Part shown: positions 1 through 7,803 of the stretch, piece after piece
Layout: each line of letters begins with the position of its first letter
How positions within the stretch are numbered: position 1 is the stretch's first letter
Assembly: GCF_014287355.1 (NCBI RefSeq)
Contig: NZ_JACOPE010000001.1
Coordinates: 3,038,001-3,102,000 of the forward strand
DNA from: Ruminococcus hominis
Lineage (GTDB): Bacteria; Bacillota; Clostridia; Lachnospirales; Lachnospiraceae
Length of the DNA stretch: 64,000 bases
Direction: 5' to 3'
Made by a program: the position numbers and the translations under genes
The notes under the pieces: model-generated
Seen by the model: the letters and a program-made list of their open reading frames with translations, nothing else
The model's database searches: none
What the model was told of the DNA's origin: nothing

Positions 1-672
1 CTGACTTTCCTCTGATTCTATTTCTGCTATTTCCCCTCCATACCCCCAAAGTAATGGCAAAAACGAGAAAACACTTTCTTCGCTTCGAAGTGCCGGCATA
101 GCAAAACCGTAACGATTATCTTTTGTTAATTTTAAGGCTGTTTCCTGTAATTCATCCCATGTTTTTGGAACTTGTAAACCGGCCTCCTCCAATATCTCTG
201 TATTACAAAATAAAGCAGCACAATTCATCCCAAGCGGCATCCCTTTCATCTGTCCATCCACCTTACAGGATGCTATTGCCTCCGGTAAATAATCATCCAG
301 ATTTTCAATCTGCTCTGTCACATTTACAAACGACTGCATCGCATTGAAATAATTCAAATCAGAAGAATCCACCAGTGCAAGCTCCGGCATATCTCCATCT
401 GCCATACTAAGTGCCAGATGTTTCTTAAAATCTTCATCCGGTACATACTGTATCTCTACCTGAATATTTTCCTGCGAATGATTAAATGTATCTGTAATCT
501 CTAATAATGCCTGCTTACTCGCAGAAGAATCCAAATAATGCCAAAGCGTCAAAGTTTGTACTGGCTTAACCGACGTTTCTTTCTCTTTTTGACATCCGGT
601 CAATAGTCCAACTACAAGACAGATTCCAATTAAAAAAATGTACCATTTTCTCCAAAGATTTCTTTTGTTCAT
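1..672 (-). CDS. ABC transporter solute-binding lipoprotein, sugar type (3' end outside window)
   Basis: The frame is open from an ATG at 672 to the window edge, 224 codons, so the C-terminal half is missing. The N-terminus is a lipoprotein signal: a basic start, a hydrophobic stretch and the lipobox LLTGC with the lipidated Cys near residue 27. What follows (TLTLWHY, then an FNHSQENIQVEIQYVP-like stretch, then MKGMPLGMN) is the usual start of family 1 extracellular sugar-binding proteins. It would be anchored outside the membrane and deliver a sugar or oligosaccharide to an ABC permease, which should lie to the left of the window. Substrate unknown. Confidence 0.85.
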   Translation of the reverse strand, partial: MNKRNLWRKWYIFLIGICLVVGLLTGCQKEKETSVKPVQTLTLWHYLDSSASKQALLEITDTFNHSQENIQVEIQYVPDEDFKKHLALSMADGDMPELALVDSSDLNYFNAMQSFVNVTEQIENLDDYLPEAIASCKVDGQMKGMPLGMNCAALFCNTEILEEAGLQVPKTWDELQETALKLTKDNRYGFAMPALRSEESVFSFLPLLWGYGGEIAEIESEESQ

Positions 673-694
673 GCTGCTCCCTTCGTATTCTGTA

Positions 695-1297
695 TTAGTC
701 CTGCTCCCATAACTTTCCTTCTTTATAGTGTTTTCTGCAAAGTGCTACATAACTTTCATTGGAACCCAGCATAATCTGTGCACCCGCTCGCACAATTTTC
801 CTATTTGCATATCTGGTATTACACTGTGCACGTTTTCCACACCAGCAAATTGTCGGAACCTCTTCAATTATATCCGCAATCTCCATAAGCCGCTTCGAAC
901 CTGGAAACAAATGATTTAAAAAATCTGTTCTAAGTCCATAACAGAGAACCGGAATATTATAAAAATCCACAATATCTGATAATATATCCACATCATTTTC
1001 GGAAAGGAATTGTGCTTCATCTACCAGCACTGCATCCACTATCTTTCCATGATACAAATATTTCTCATTATCTGCACTCCATGCTCCTGAAATTTCTTTC
1101 AAAAATTCATCGACATATTCTGCCGGGGCGGACAATCCTATACGTGAATGGATTTCCTCCTCTGCATCGCGGTTATCAGTTCTCGGTTTTAATAATACGG
1201 CATATTGACCTCGCTCTTCATAGTTATAGCGAACCATCAAAATATTTGCAGATTTTGAACTTCCCATCGCTCCATATCGGAAATATAATTTTGCCAT
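695..1297 (-). CDS. tdk: Thymidine kinase (type II)
   Basis: Cytosolic enzyme of pyrimidine salvage that phosphorylates thymidine to dTMP with ATP. The 200-residue length is normal for the TK1-like family. Visible motifs: P-loop GAMGSSKS at residues 9-16, the Walker B-like VDEAQF at 92-97, and zinc-site cysteines around C151/C153 (ICWCGKRAQC) with C187 and H190 near the C-terminus. The ATG at 1297 follows a GAGAGG ribosome site. It is read in the same direction as spoIIID upstream and the solute-binding gene downstream, with no clear operon link to either. Confidence 0.95.
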   Translation of the reverse strand: MAKLYFRYGAMGSSKSANILMVRYNYEERGQYAVLLKPRTDNRDAEEEIHSRIGLSAPAEYVDEFLKEISGAWSADNEKYLYHGKIVDAVLVDEAQFLSENDVDILSDIVDFYNIPVLCYGLRTDFLNHLFPGSKRLMEIADIIEEVPTICWCGKRAQCNTRYANRKIVRAGAQIMLGSNESYVALCRKHYKEGKLWEQD

Positions 1298-1371
1298 TTC
1301 GTAACCTCTCTATCTCTTTCTGTATTGATTATACCTTACTATTAAAGATAGTAGCAATAAAATTAAGTATT

Positions 1372-1626
1372 CTATACATGTAAATGTAAATATTTTTCTC
1401 GGGTAGCAAGTCCACCACGAATGTGGCGCTCTGATTTGTTTGTATCGAGGACCTTACGTGCCTCATGTGCAAGTGATGGGTTGATTTGGAACAGACGCTC
1501 GGTAACATCCTTATGTACAGTCGATTTTGACACTCCGAATTTTTTTGCTGTCTGCCGGATTGTTGCCTTCTCCTGTATAATGTAATTTGCAATCTCGATT
1601 GCCCGCTCTTCAATATAATCTCTCAT
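1372..1626 (-). CDS. spoIIID: Sporulation transcription factor SpoIIID (intact copy)
   Basis: Small DNA-binding regulator of mother-cell gene expression during sporulation; in Bacillus it modulates sigma-E genes and sigK. The 84 residues match the family length. The helix-turn-helix spans about residues 22-43 (ATIRQTAKKFGVSKSTVHKD) and is followed by the basic C-terminal tail. The first 38 codons and the upstream leader lie in a 189-bp repeat that recurs at 7583-7771. The gene has therefore been split and rebuilt: its 5' end belongs to the repeat on the accessory-block side and its 3' end is chromosomal. The start codon follows a GGGG ribosome site buried in a hairpin. Confidence 0.95.
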   Translation of the reverse strand: MRDYIEERAIEIANYIIQEKATIRQTAKKFGVSKSTVHKDVTERLFQINPSLAHEARKVLDTNKSERHIRGGLATREKYLHLHV

Positions 1627-1700
1627 AGAAAAGCCCCTGCATAGTTTGTTTTTTACAATCTATGCAAGGGTCTGTTATTGTATGTCTGATTCGAATTTCT
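1512..1700. repeat. 189-bp direct repeat, copy 1 (spoIIID 5' end plus leader)
   Basis: Aligns without gaps to 7583-7771 at a constant offset of 6,071 bp; I count 4 mismatches in 189 positions. It holds spoIIID codons 1-38, the leader hairpin, a CATACAAT box and the last codons of the truncated recombinase. The two copies bracket the accessory block, as attachment sites or recombination junctions would. Confidence 0.9.
1634..1684 (-). promoter_or_regulatory. spoIIID leader: sigma-E-like -10 box and a hairpin that hides the ribosome site
   Basis: On the minus strand CATACAAT (1677-1684) matches the sigma-E -10 consensus; no convincing -35 is seen. Just downstream CCCTTGCATAG (1660-1670) can pair with CTATGCAGGGG (1634-1644), and the GGGG in the second arm is the only Shine-Dalgarno candidate before the ATG at 1626. 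The hairpin could also act as a weak terminator for the recombinase gene. It is preserved in the second repeat copy. Confidence 0.5.
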
Positions 1701-2052
1701 TACTTGCCATTGATGATTTTTCCAGTATATATTTCATAAAAAACTGAGGTTCAATTTTCAATGATTTCAGCTTATGGACATTCTGTAAAAGATCCACCGT
1801 GTTTCTGGCAAAACGAGAGATGTCTTTTACAACGACCATATCAAACAATCCATGCTCTGCATCAGCCATCATGCGAAGAAATTCTTTACGATTTTTTATT
1901 TTTGTTCCGGAAATACCTTCATCTGCATATAATCTAACTAAAGTGTCCCCTGTGCGCTTGGTGTATCCTGAGAAAAATTCTTTTTGAGCTTCCAGACTGT
2001 TGAACTGATCAGCTTTGTCGGTGGAGACACGGCAATAGGCTGCTATGTTCAT
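1675..2052 (-). pseudogene. Truncated large serine recombinase (N-terminal catalytic domain only)
   Basis: The first roughly 105 residues are a resolvase/invertase catalytic domain: YCRVSTD with the nucleophile S10, LVRLYADEGISGT, RKEFLRMM and VVVKDISRFARN. Large serine recombinases run to 450-550 residues, with recombinase and zinc-ribbon domains; here the protein stops at 125. The last residues (KFESDIQ) are encoded by the 189-bp repeat, so the reading frame has been fused to foreign DNA. An integrase of this type could have put the block here, but this copy lacks the DNA-binding part and is probably inactive. Confidence 0.8.
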
Positions 2053-2128
2053 AGTGTTACATCTCTGTTATAGTTATATCGTTCTGTTACATCTTTTATT
2101 ATATCATAAGCATGATGGGTGTAAACAC

Positions 2129-2163
2129 CAAAAGAGGATTATTGAACTTCACTTCAACAATCC
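2129..2163 (-). terminator. Intrinsic terminator after the KAP gene
   Basis: GGATTATTGAA (2136-2146) pairs with TTCAACAATCC (2153-2163); read on the minus strand the hairpin is followed by CTCTTTT. It closes the RloA-RloB-KAP operon. Confidence 0.6.
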
Positions 2164-2216
2164 CCTATAAACTAATTGCAATCGCCTCATCAGTAACAAA
2201 CAAAATTTACGCTTAA

Positions 2217-4109
2217 TCAATGCAATGTTTTCTTTAACCGATATGTGTTATACATATCATGTATATATGTCGTTCCAATAATTTCTTGATTTTCATGACC
2301 TTGTATCAATTTACTGAAAAGGTATTCAAAAAAATTCTGGTAAATTCTCCCTTCAAATATTTGACTCATAATATCTACAATATACTGTACCTCTTCATTT
2401 CTAGTTAAATCATATTGTTTTAAGGCACAATCAACATACGTTTTATAATCCCACTCTCCTTCTTTATCATATTTATCCATACTTTGTTGGAAGTAGAAAA
2501 CATGAAGCATATTATAGTTTGTTTCGTCTACCAGTTCTTGAAAACTTATTGATATTTTTTCTTCAGTCTCATAATATTGATATTTTTTCCACTCTTCAAC
2601 AATACTATCACTTTCATCAGGTCTAGATAGATTAAAAATCCAATATCCAGAAACTTTAATATCTATCCACTTTACATCGTCAATCCTTTGTTGTGTTCGT
2701 ATTAAGGTTGGAGAACCACCGTAAAATAATTTCATGAGAAATTCTATATTCGCACCAGACGGAAAAATACTCAACTTATCAAACGCTTTATCATAAAAAG
2801 CTATATGTGCAATCATAACGCTATTAAACAACGAGTTCATAAACTCTTTCGTAAGATCTTTTTTATCAAATAAATCCGCAGTTATAATAAAAGCCTCCAG
2901 TAAATTGCCATAAAGACGCAAATTGCTAAATTGTCCTTCAAACAATATATTGTCTATATTATATTTAATATTTTCATTCAAGAAACCTTTTATTATTTTC
3001 TGTTTTTCATCATCTAATAATACTTTATTCTTAATACACTTATCTATTACAGATATTCTGACTTCCGGTAAAACAATTTTTCTATACTCAATACAATTCA
3101 ATTTACTTCTCAAGATATCATAAATAAATTTCTCTCCCAAGACTTCCGAATTGCATATAATAACTACTTTCATTTCATATTTCTCTATAATATCATTAAT
3201 GAGACCTATCGCGATATTATATTTGTCAATATCTGTTCTCTCCAAATTGTAGCTAAAGAAGTTTTCAATTTTTTGAAAGGACTCTCCCACATGCTCAAAT
3301 TCTTTTACAATTTCTTTAAATTCCGATATAGAATTTTTTCCACGTGTAGCATTCGAAAGCAAAAAAGATGTTTTTTTATATAAATGCGGAGATTTTTCTT
3401 TCACTATTGCCCTAGATGTAATTCTTTCAAAATCATCAAAAATAAAAATCGAACCACTTTTTATCGAATCATATCCATATGCTTTCTTAAAAAATTTAAA
3501 AATTGCCCCTCCGATAATAGGTACAAATTGCATTGCTTTTATCAACAGCGCATAAAAAGACTTATCATTTTGTTCGATAGTATTACTGATTTCTTTTACT
3601 AATTCCTTCCGCGAATCAAGTCCAAAGCAAGAAATTCTATATACTTTGGTTTTTGAATAACGAAAATACTTATCAAAAAACTTATCTACCTCGTATGTTT
3701 TTCCCGTCCCCCATTCACCCGTAACTAAAAAACAACGTGGGATACTTGAATCCTGCAAATACCTAAGAAGACTTGTTTCAAAACGATTAGTACCTTTCTG
3801 TTTTTTCAACCATCGCTCCCATACTAATTCTAGTAACCAATTTAGAAATTGAATCACTAAAAATGTAGCAATAATTATTCTAAATAGTTTTTCTACACAC
3901 AAATATATATTTTTAATAGTTACCAAATCAATGTCTACATACCATGTAATAAAATATATACAAATATTTTTGCACACTTTACGTAAAATATCTATCCGAT
4001 AAATTAAAATACCAAAAATACTAATAATTGCCAAAAAATCTATATTCATCTTTAATTTTAAAAATATTTTCTCTATCGTCTTTTGCATTTTCTTCTCTCT
4101 TGTCCCCAT
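2217..4109 (-). CDS. Membrane-anchored KAP-family P-loop NTPase
   Basis: The 630-residue protein has two or three hydrophobic N-terminal segments (about 22-40, 45-60 and 76-95), then a P-loop GEWGTGKT at 131-138 and a Walker B IFIFDDFER at 221-229. The DDFER/DDLER box and the membrane segments near the nucleotide fold are hallmarks of KAP NTPases, the family of the phage-exclusion protein PifA of plasmid F. The C-terminal 300 residues are unrecognised. It is the last gene of an operon, 23 bp after the RloB-type gene, and clearly more AT-rich than the flanking chromosome, which suggests transfer. Start is uncertain: ATG at 4109 has no clear ribosome site; an in-frame ATG at 4088 follows AGAGAG. 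A defence role is inferred. Confidence 0.75.
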   Translation of the reverse strand: MGTREKKMQKTIEKIFLKLKMNIDFLAIISIFGILIYRIDILRKVCKNICIYFITWYVDIDLVTIKNIYLCVEKLFRIIIATFLVIQFLNWLLELVWERWLKKQKGTNRFETSLLRYLQDSSIPRCFLVTGEWGTGKTYEVDKFFDKYFRYSKTKVYRISCFGLDSRKELVKEISNTIEQNDKSFYALLIKAMQFVPIIGGAIFKFFKKAYGYDSIKSGSIFIFDDFERITSRAIVKEKSPHLYKKTSFLLSNATRGKNSISEFKEIVKEFEHVGESFQKIENFFSYNLERTDIDKYNIAIGLINDIIEKYEMKVVIICNSEVLGEKFIYDILRSKLNCIEYRKIVLPEVRISVIDKCIKNKVLLDDEKQKIIKGFLNENIKYNIDNILFEGQFSNLRLYGNLLEAFIITADLFDKKDLTKEFMNSLFNSVMIAHIAFYDKAFDKLSIFPSGANIEFLMKLFYGGSPTLIRTQQRIDDVKWIDIKVSGYWIFNLSRPDESDSIVEEWKKYQYYETEEKISISFQELVDETNYNMLHVFYFQQSMDKYDKEGEWDYKTYVDCALKQYDLTRNEEVQYIVDIMSQIFEGRIYQNFFEYLFSKLIQGHENQEIIGTTYIHDMYNTYRLKKTLH

Positions 4110-4132
4110 AAATCATTTGAAAATATTCACTC

Positions 4133-4837
4133 TTACAAAAATGTCTTTTGCATTTTTTCCGGCAAATACTTCGCCAGTTCCTCCACCAGCTCATAAACCT
4201 TCGTTCCCGGTGCTATCTCTGCCGGTGTCTTTCCCTCTCCATTTTGTATAATTCGCTTCGCATATCGAATTGCCAGTTTGGGACTTCCGCCATTCATCAA
4301 TGTTTCAAATATGTCATCCATATTCTTCTCATACTTCCCAATTCCCAGCTCTTGAAATTTCTCATTCAAAAACTTCTTATACTCGGATCTATGATTATTT
4401 GATGTGTAATATGCAAAATGTAACATGAACCAGAATTCGATACACTCGTTACTCCACGCCGCATGATACTGAATATCCGGATTCTTTTGATTTAATACTT
4501 CTGCCCGCTGGACTACTCCATTGACATCACTGGATGGAAAGCTGTCTTTATCATAGACACACCATATCTGCCCTTTTGTGATCTTATTCTCACGCACATA
4601 CTCTTCAGCCTTTCCGATTACCCGCATCGTCTCAGCCTGGCAGCCTTCAATTTCAATCAACACCATATCCCGATAAATGGGATTATCTTCAATATACCGT
4701 TTGAATCCTTGAAAATATTTAGGTTCCGTTGCTTGTCCTTCGCAGAAAATATAGTAGCGGAATTCTTTCTTTTCCAGATATTCCTGCCGACGTTTCTTCT
4801 TCCAGTTATCTTTCTCTTTTCTGCCTCTTTTAGCCAT
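4133..4837 (-). CDS. rloB: RloB-like protein (AbiLii type), putative nuclease-like partner
   Basis: 234 residues with a very basic N-terminus, then the RloB signature: CEGQATEPKYF from residue 32 (usual form CEGxxTEPxYF), YDKDSF at 95-100 and SNECIEFWFMLH at 129-140. The acidic E and DxD pattern is Toprim-like, so metal-dependent nucleic-acid cleavage is the usual guess. RloB proteins occur next to RloA ATPases in restriction and abortive-infection loci; the pair resembles AbiL of Lactococcus. It overlaps the end of the ATPase gene by 8 bp, implying translational coupling. Confidence 0.85.
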   Translation of the reverse strand: MAKRGRKEKDNWKKKRRQEYLEKKEFRYYIFCEGQATEPKYFQGFKRYIEDNPIYRDMVLIEIEGCQAETMRVIGKAEEYVRENKITKGQIWCVYDKDSFPSSDVNGVVQRAEVLNQKNPDIQYHAAWSNECIEFWFMLHFAYYTSNNHRSEYKKFLNEKFQELGIGKYEKNMDDIFETLMNGGSPKLAIRYAKRIIQNGEGKTPAEIAPGTKVYELVEELAKYLPEKMQKTFL

Positions 4838-6056
4838 TCACCGTCCCCCAATCTATAATCTTTCTGAGGTATGGATCTGCACCATATTTTCCTTCCAGAT
4901 ACTGTTTATCGAACTTCGCATCCTTGCGTACAGACTCACCTTTCTTATTTTTAAATTCTACAAGAGAATATAATTTTGAGTTCTGACGGTTTCCTTTAGC
5001 TACAAACCATATTTCATCTCTTCTGAATACTTCACTGTTCATAGTAGACAGATCATGTGATGTAAAAATCAACTGAGCACCTTTTTTATTCTTTTCCATA
5101 TTGCTAAACGTCATAATAAGATATTTAAGCAATACCGGATGGATTTTCGCATCCAGTTCATCAATTACAAGAGTTGTTCCCCTCAATAAACTTTTTGCAA
5201 TAAATGGGAGCAGGCCAAATAATTTCTTTGTTCCACTGGATTCATCAAATAAATTCAATTCTGCTTCATATTCATCTACTACGTGTTTTGTAAACACTTC
5301 GATCCGGTCATTCTCCTTTTCTTCTACACGAAAATCTACAATATCCAAATCCATTTCCTGAATCATCTGAAGCATCAGTTTTTTTACATCCTCTGACTTG
5401 GAAATAGCCATTCGTAATTCCTGCATGGGATTTCCATAATTCAGGAAATCAATTTCTTCATCAAACCAGTCAAGCACATCCTGTACCACTTCGTTTTTGC
5501 TGTAAGTAATTCCAAGATACGATAACAATGGCAATGTATCAGATAATTCATCACTGGTTTTCAATCTTGCAAATGCACCTTTCAAAGTAATTTCATCTTC
5601 ATCTCGTTCAAAAAGTGCTGATTTTCGTCCTGTCTCCAATTTTATGCGGTCCAGTCTTTCATATTCGATTACTTCTTTTTTTACGGTTAATTCATAGCGA
5701 TACTCTGCCATTGCCGTTCTAAAAAACAGTTCAAATTCTGTTGGCTCATTTCTTGTTTCTTCATCAAAAGCAAACGGCTCTATCACAAGCTTTTTCATTT
5801 TTATTGCAATCTCTTCGTTATTACTTGTAGCATATAATGGTCTCAACACCTTCGTAACCAGACTGTGTAACGCTTCAAGAACATTAGATTTGCCTCCACC
5901 ATTTGGTCCGTATACAGCAGATACCGGTAAATATAATTCCTCATCTTTATCTTTTATAATTCTGTCTTCATGCTCAGAAATGGCGGCAGCCTGCATATCA
6001 AATGTTACCTCATCCCGTATACTCTTAAAATTTTTCACTGTAAATTGGCATAACAT
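4830..6056 (-). CDS. rloA: RloA/AbiLi-like AAA ATPase
   Basis: A 408-residue ABC/SMC-type ATPase of the AAA_15/AAA_21 group. Motifs: N-terminal FTVKNFKSIRDEVTFDM, Walker A GPNGGGKSN near residues 50-58, a signature-like ESSGTKKL, Walker B TTLVIDELD followed by KIHP, and the H-loop FTSHD. I place the start at the ATG at 6056 because GGAGG lies 8 bp upstream; the ATG at 6071 is itself part of that ribosome site. First gene of the operon, with its own promoter. By analogy with AbiL and PARIS-type pairs it should sense phage and control the RloB-type effector; this is inference. Confidence 0.85.
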   Translation of the reverse strand: MLCQFTVKNFKSIRDEVTFDMQAAAISEHEDRIIKDKDEELYLPVSAVYGPNGGGKSNVLEALHSLVTKVLRPLYATSNNEEIAIKMKKLVIEPFAFDEETRNEPTEFELFFRTAMAEYRYELTVKKEVIEYERLDRIKLETGRKSALFERDEDEITLKGAFARLKTSDELSDTLPLLSYLGITYSKNEVVQDVLDWFDEEIDFLNYGNPMQELRMAISKSEDVKKLMLQMIQEMDLDIVDFRVEEKENDRIEVFTKHVVDEYEAELNLFDESSGTKKLFGLLPFIAKSLLRGTTLVIDELDAKIHPVLLKYLIMTFSNMEKNKKGAQLIFTSHDLSTMNSEVFRRDEIWFVAKGNRQNSKLYSLVEFKNKKGESVRKDAKFDKQYLEGKYGADPYLRKIIDWGTVNG

Positions 6057-6098
6057 CTTATTTACCTCCATTAGTCCAAACTTCTTGCCTATATCCTT

Positions 6099-6126
6099 AT
6101 TATATTCCCTTTTTTTATTTTTGCAA
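6099..6126 (-). promoter_or_regulatory. Predicted sigma-A promoter of the rloA operon
   Basis: On the minus strand TTGCAA (6121-6126), a 16-bp spacer and a perfect TATAAT (6099-6104), about 45 bp ahead of the rloA start. Confidence 0.6.
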
Positions 6127-6132
6127 CAGTTT

Positions 6133-6151
6133 TATGAGATAGAATCTCATA
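6133..6151. promoter_or_regulatory. Palindrome next to the rloA promoter, possible operator
   Basis: TATGAGAT, 3 bp, ATCTCATA: perfect 8-bp arms, 6 bp upstream of the -35 box. The position suits an operator or activator site; the regulator is unknown. Confidence 0.4.
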
Positions 6152-6594
6152 TTTTATGTTGTAATTTATATTCCAGCAATTTTCGACAAAATTATACACC
6201 TTATACTTCCTATTAGTGCTTTTAAATCCGTTCCTCATCTATTCATTCAGAGGTTTCTGACCATTTACATAATATTTCCTTTCAAGGTTTTCAAAAAGCG
6301 CCCTCGTTTCCTAATGCTCTGTAAAAAATATTCAATTTTTACCTGCTTACAGTTTTAATGTAGCCAATATGATATTCCTAATTTCTAAATATTATTTTTG
6401 ATTATTACAATACAATATTACCCAAGTAGCTCTTGCTCTTCTCTTTTAACTCCAAATACATTCCCTACTTTTCGATAATCTATGACAGTGCTACAATTAA
6501 ATGATATACTGAATCTAGTTTATAAATTTGGAAGCAGATTATATCAAGCATTCAGATAACAGAAAATTGATTAGGAATACATTCTCCCAAATGA
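6152..6594. other. AT-rich intergenic stretch without recognised features
   Basis: No reading frame, tRNA or clear terminator is visible on either strand. It separates the defence operon from the convergent gene and may be decayed sequence. Confidence 0.5.
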
Positions 6595-6726
6595 TTTTAC
6601 AGCGAATCTCAGGCTTCAGAATGGATTTCATTTGCTCAAAAGACTGATGAACTCCGAGAAAACTTTATAAATCTTTTTGGCACAGAACAATTAAAATCAC
6701 TTTCCAGAAGAGACTTGAACCTATAA
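6595..6726 (+). pseudogene. Possible remnant of a gene (about 43 open codons)
   Basis: A frame without start codon encodes SEWISFAQKTDELRENF and on to LFGTEQLKSLSRRDLNL before a stop. The composition is protein-like. It faintly recalls the N-terminal region of McrB-type restriction ATPases of Clostridia, from memory only. Could be chance. Confidence 0.25.
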
Positions 6727-6792
6727 CTCACCGTTAAAACTTGTACATCAACTTACCTTATTAAACTATAGACAAAAAAGGATGGTATACTT

Positions 6793-7431
6793 ATGTTTGA
6801 TTCAAATAAAACATGGTTTTGTAAACAACTTAGAACTGAAGATGCAAAACAAATAGGCGAACAATTAAATATTGCTATAAGCGAAGCTGATCACTCAGAA
6901 GCCACAAAACTTTTTCAAAAAGTCAAAAAATATATGAAAATACGTATTAATGAAAATTATTTTTTACCACTTAAAAATATTCATACATGCTTGGCAAAAC
7001 TCGACATCCCAGAAAATACTGCTTTTATCACTATGGGAATTAATTGCATTCTTATTGAATTATTCTATGAAATGAAAAATGGATATGATGAGTCCCGCGA
7101 AGGCGGTACAGTAGGAAACGCATATAAAGAAATTTTACCATTGTTAGATCCAACTATATCAGAAGATCTTGCAATACTATTTTATAAAGGAATTAGATGT
7201 GGTATATTACATCAAGGTCAAACCAAGAACAATACTGCATTAACATATCAACTAGATACAATCATTCAACCAAACGGTCCTTACTATTTATGCAATCCGC
7301 AAACATTATTTGAAAAACTAAAAAACTTGTATAGCTTATATTGGAAAGACATTTCTGAAAAGAATTATTCTGATGAACTGGCAATAAACTTAATTCAAAA
7401 ATATAATCACATACTTACTCATATATCATAA
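6793..7431 (+). CDS. Hypothetical protein with an R-X4-H motif, possibly HEPN-like
   Basis: I do not recognise this 212-residue protein. It looks mostly helical, with no signal peptide or membrane segment. Residues 131-143 (YKGIRCGILHQGQ) contain R135-x4-H140, the spacing of the catalytic R-X4-6-H motif of HEPN ribonucleases, and the helical setting agrees. It is transcribed from the opposite strand, towards the repeat at 7583, and is AT-rich like its neighbours. The start follows AAAGGATGG. A toxin or effector role is suggested only by motif and neighbourhood. Confidence 0.6.
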   Translation: MFDSNKTWFCKQLRTEDAKQIGEQLNIAISEADHSEATKLFQKVKKYMKIRINENYFLPLKNIHTCLAKLDIPENTAFITMGINCILIELFYEMKNGYDESREGGTVGNAYKEILPLLDPTISEDLAILFYKGIRCGILHQGQTKNNTALTYQLDTIIQPNGPYYLCNPQTLFEKLKNLYSLYWKDISEKNYSDELAINLIQKYNHILTHIS

Positions 7432-7468
7432 TTTAATAATTACTCCCGCTGGATTTAAATTTTAACAA

Positions 7469-7505
7469 AAAGGAGCGGATTAATTTCCGCGTTCTCCGCT
7501 CCTTT
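7469..7505 (+). terminator. Terminator-like hairpin after the R-X4-H gene
   Basis: AAAGGAGCGGA pairs with TCCGCTCCTTT; the T tract is short, so it may be a modest or bidirectional terminator. Confidence 0.5.
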
Positions 7506-7565
7506 CATCATTCTATTGCTTTCTTTGTATTATTTATATTTATTTTATTCTCCATATATATCGTT

Positions 7566-7697
7566 CTATTTTGTTACTACCATATGCACAGTTGATTTTG
7601 ACACTCCGAATTTTTTTGCTGTCTGCCGGATTGTTGCCTTCTCTTGTATAATGTAATTTGCAATCTCGATTGCCCGCTCTTCAATATAATCTCTCAT
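7566..7697 (-). pseudogene. Truncated 5' copy of spoIIID (43 codons)
   Basis: Starts with the same 38 residues as intact SpoIIID, including most of the helix-turn-helix up to KSTVH, then runs into MVVTK and a TAG stop at 7566. The leader with CATACAAT box and hairpin is also duplicated, so it could still be transcribed in sporulation. The recognition helix is cut short and the basic C-terminal tail is absent. It is most simply the chromosomal stump left when the accessory block entered spoIIID. Confidence 0.8.
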
Positions 7698-7771
7698 AGA
7701 AAAGCCCCTGCATAGTTTGTTTTTTACAATCTATGCAAGGGTCTGTTATTGTATGTCTGATTCAAATTTCT
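7583..7771. repeat. 189-bp direct repeat, copy 2
   Basis: Gapless match to 1512-1700 with 4 mismatches, marking the right end of the 6,071-bp accessory block. To its right the sequence is ordinary chromosome; to its left similarity to spoIIID fades within about 15 bp. Confidence 0.9.
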
Positions 7772-7803
7772 GGAAGTCTTTCAGAAAAAAATTCCACATT
7801 TTT

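Noticed and set aside
67..86. Third copy of the GAAAACACTTTC motif
   Set aside because: Lies inside the solute-binding protein gene, lacks the AGG/CCT ends and is explained by coding sequence.
1329..1613. 94-codon minus-strand frame over spoIIID
   Set aside because: Out of frame with SpoIIID, arginine-rich and repetitive; a shadow of the real gene.
7719..7790. Short frame MWNFFLKDFQ joined to KFESDIQ at the second repeat
   Set aside because: No ribosome site and no similarity before the repeat; its end matches the recombinase only because the repeat carries those codons.
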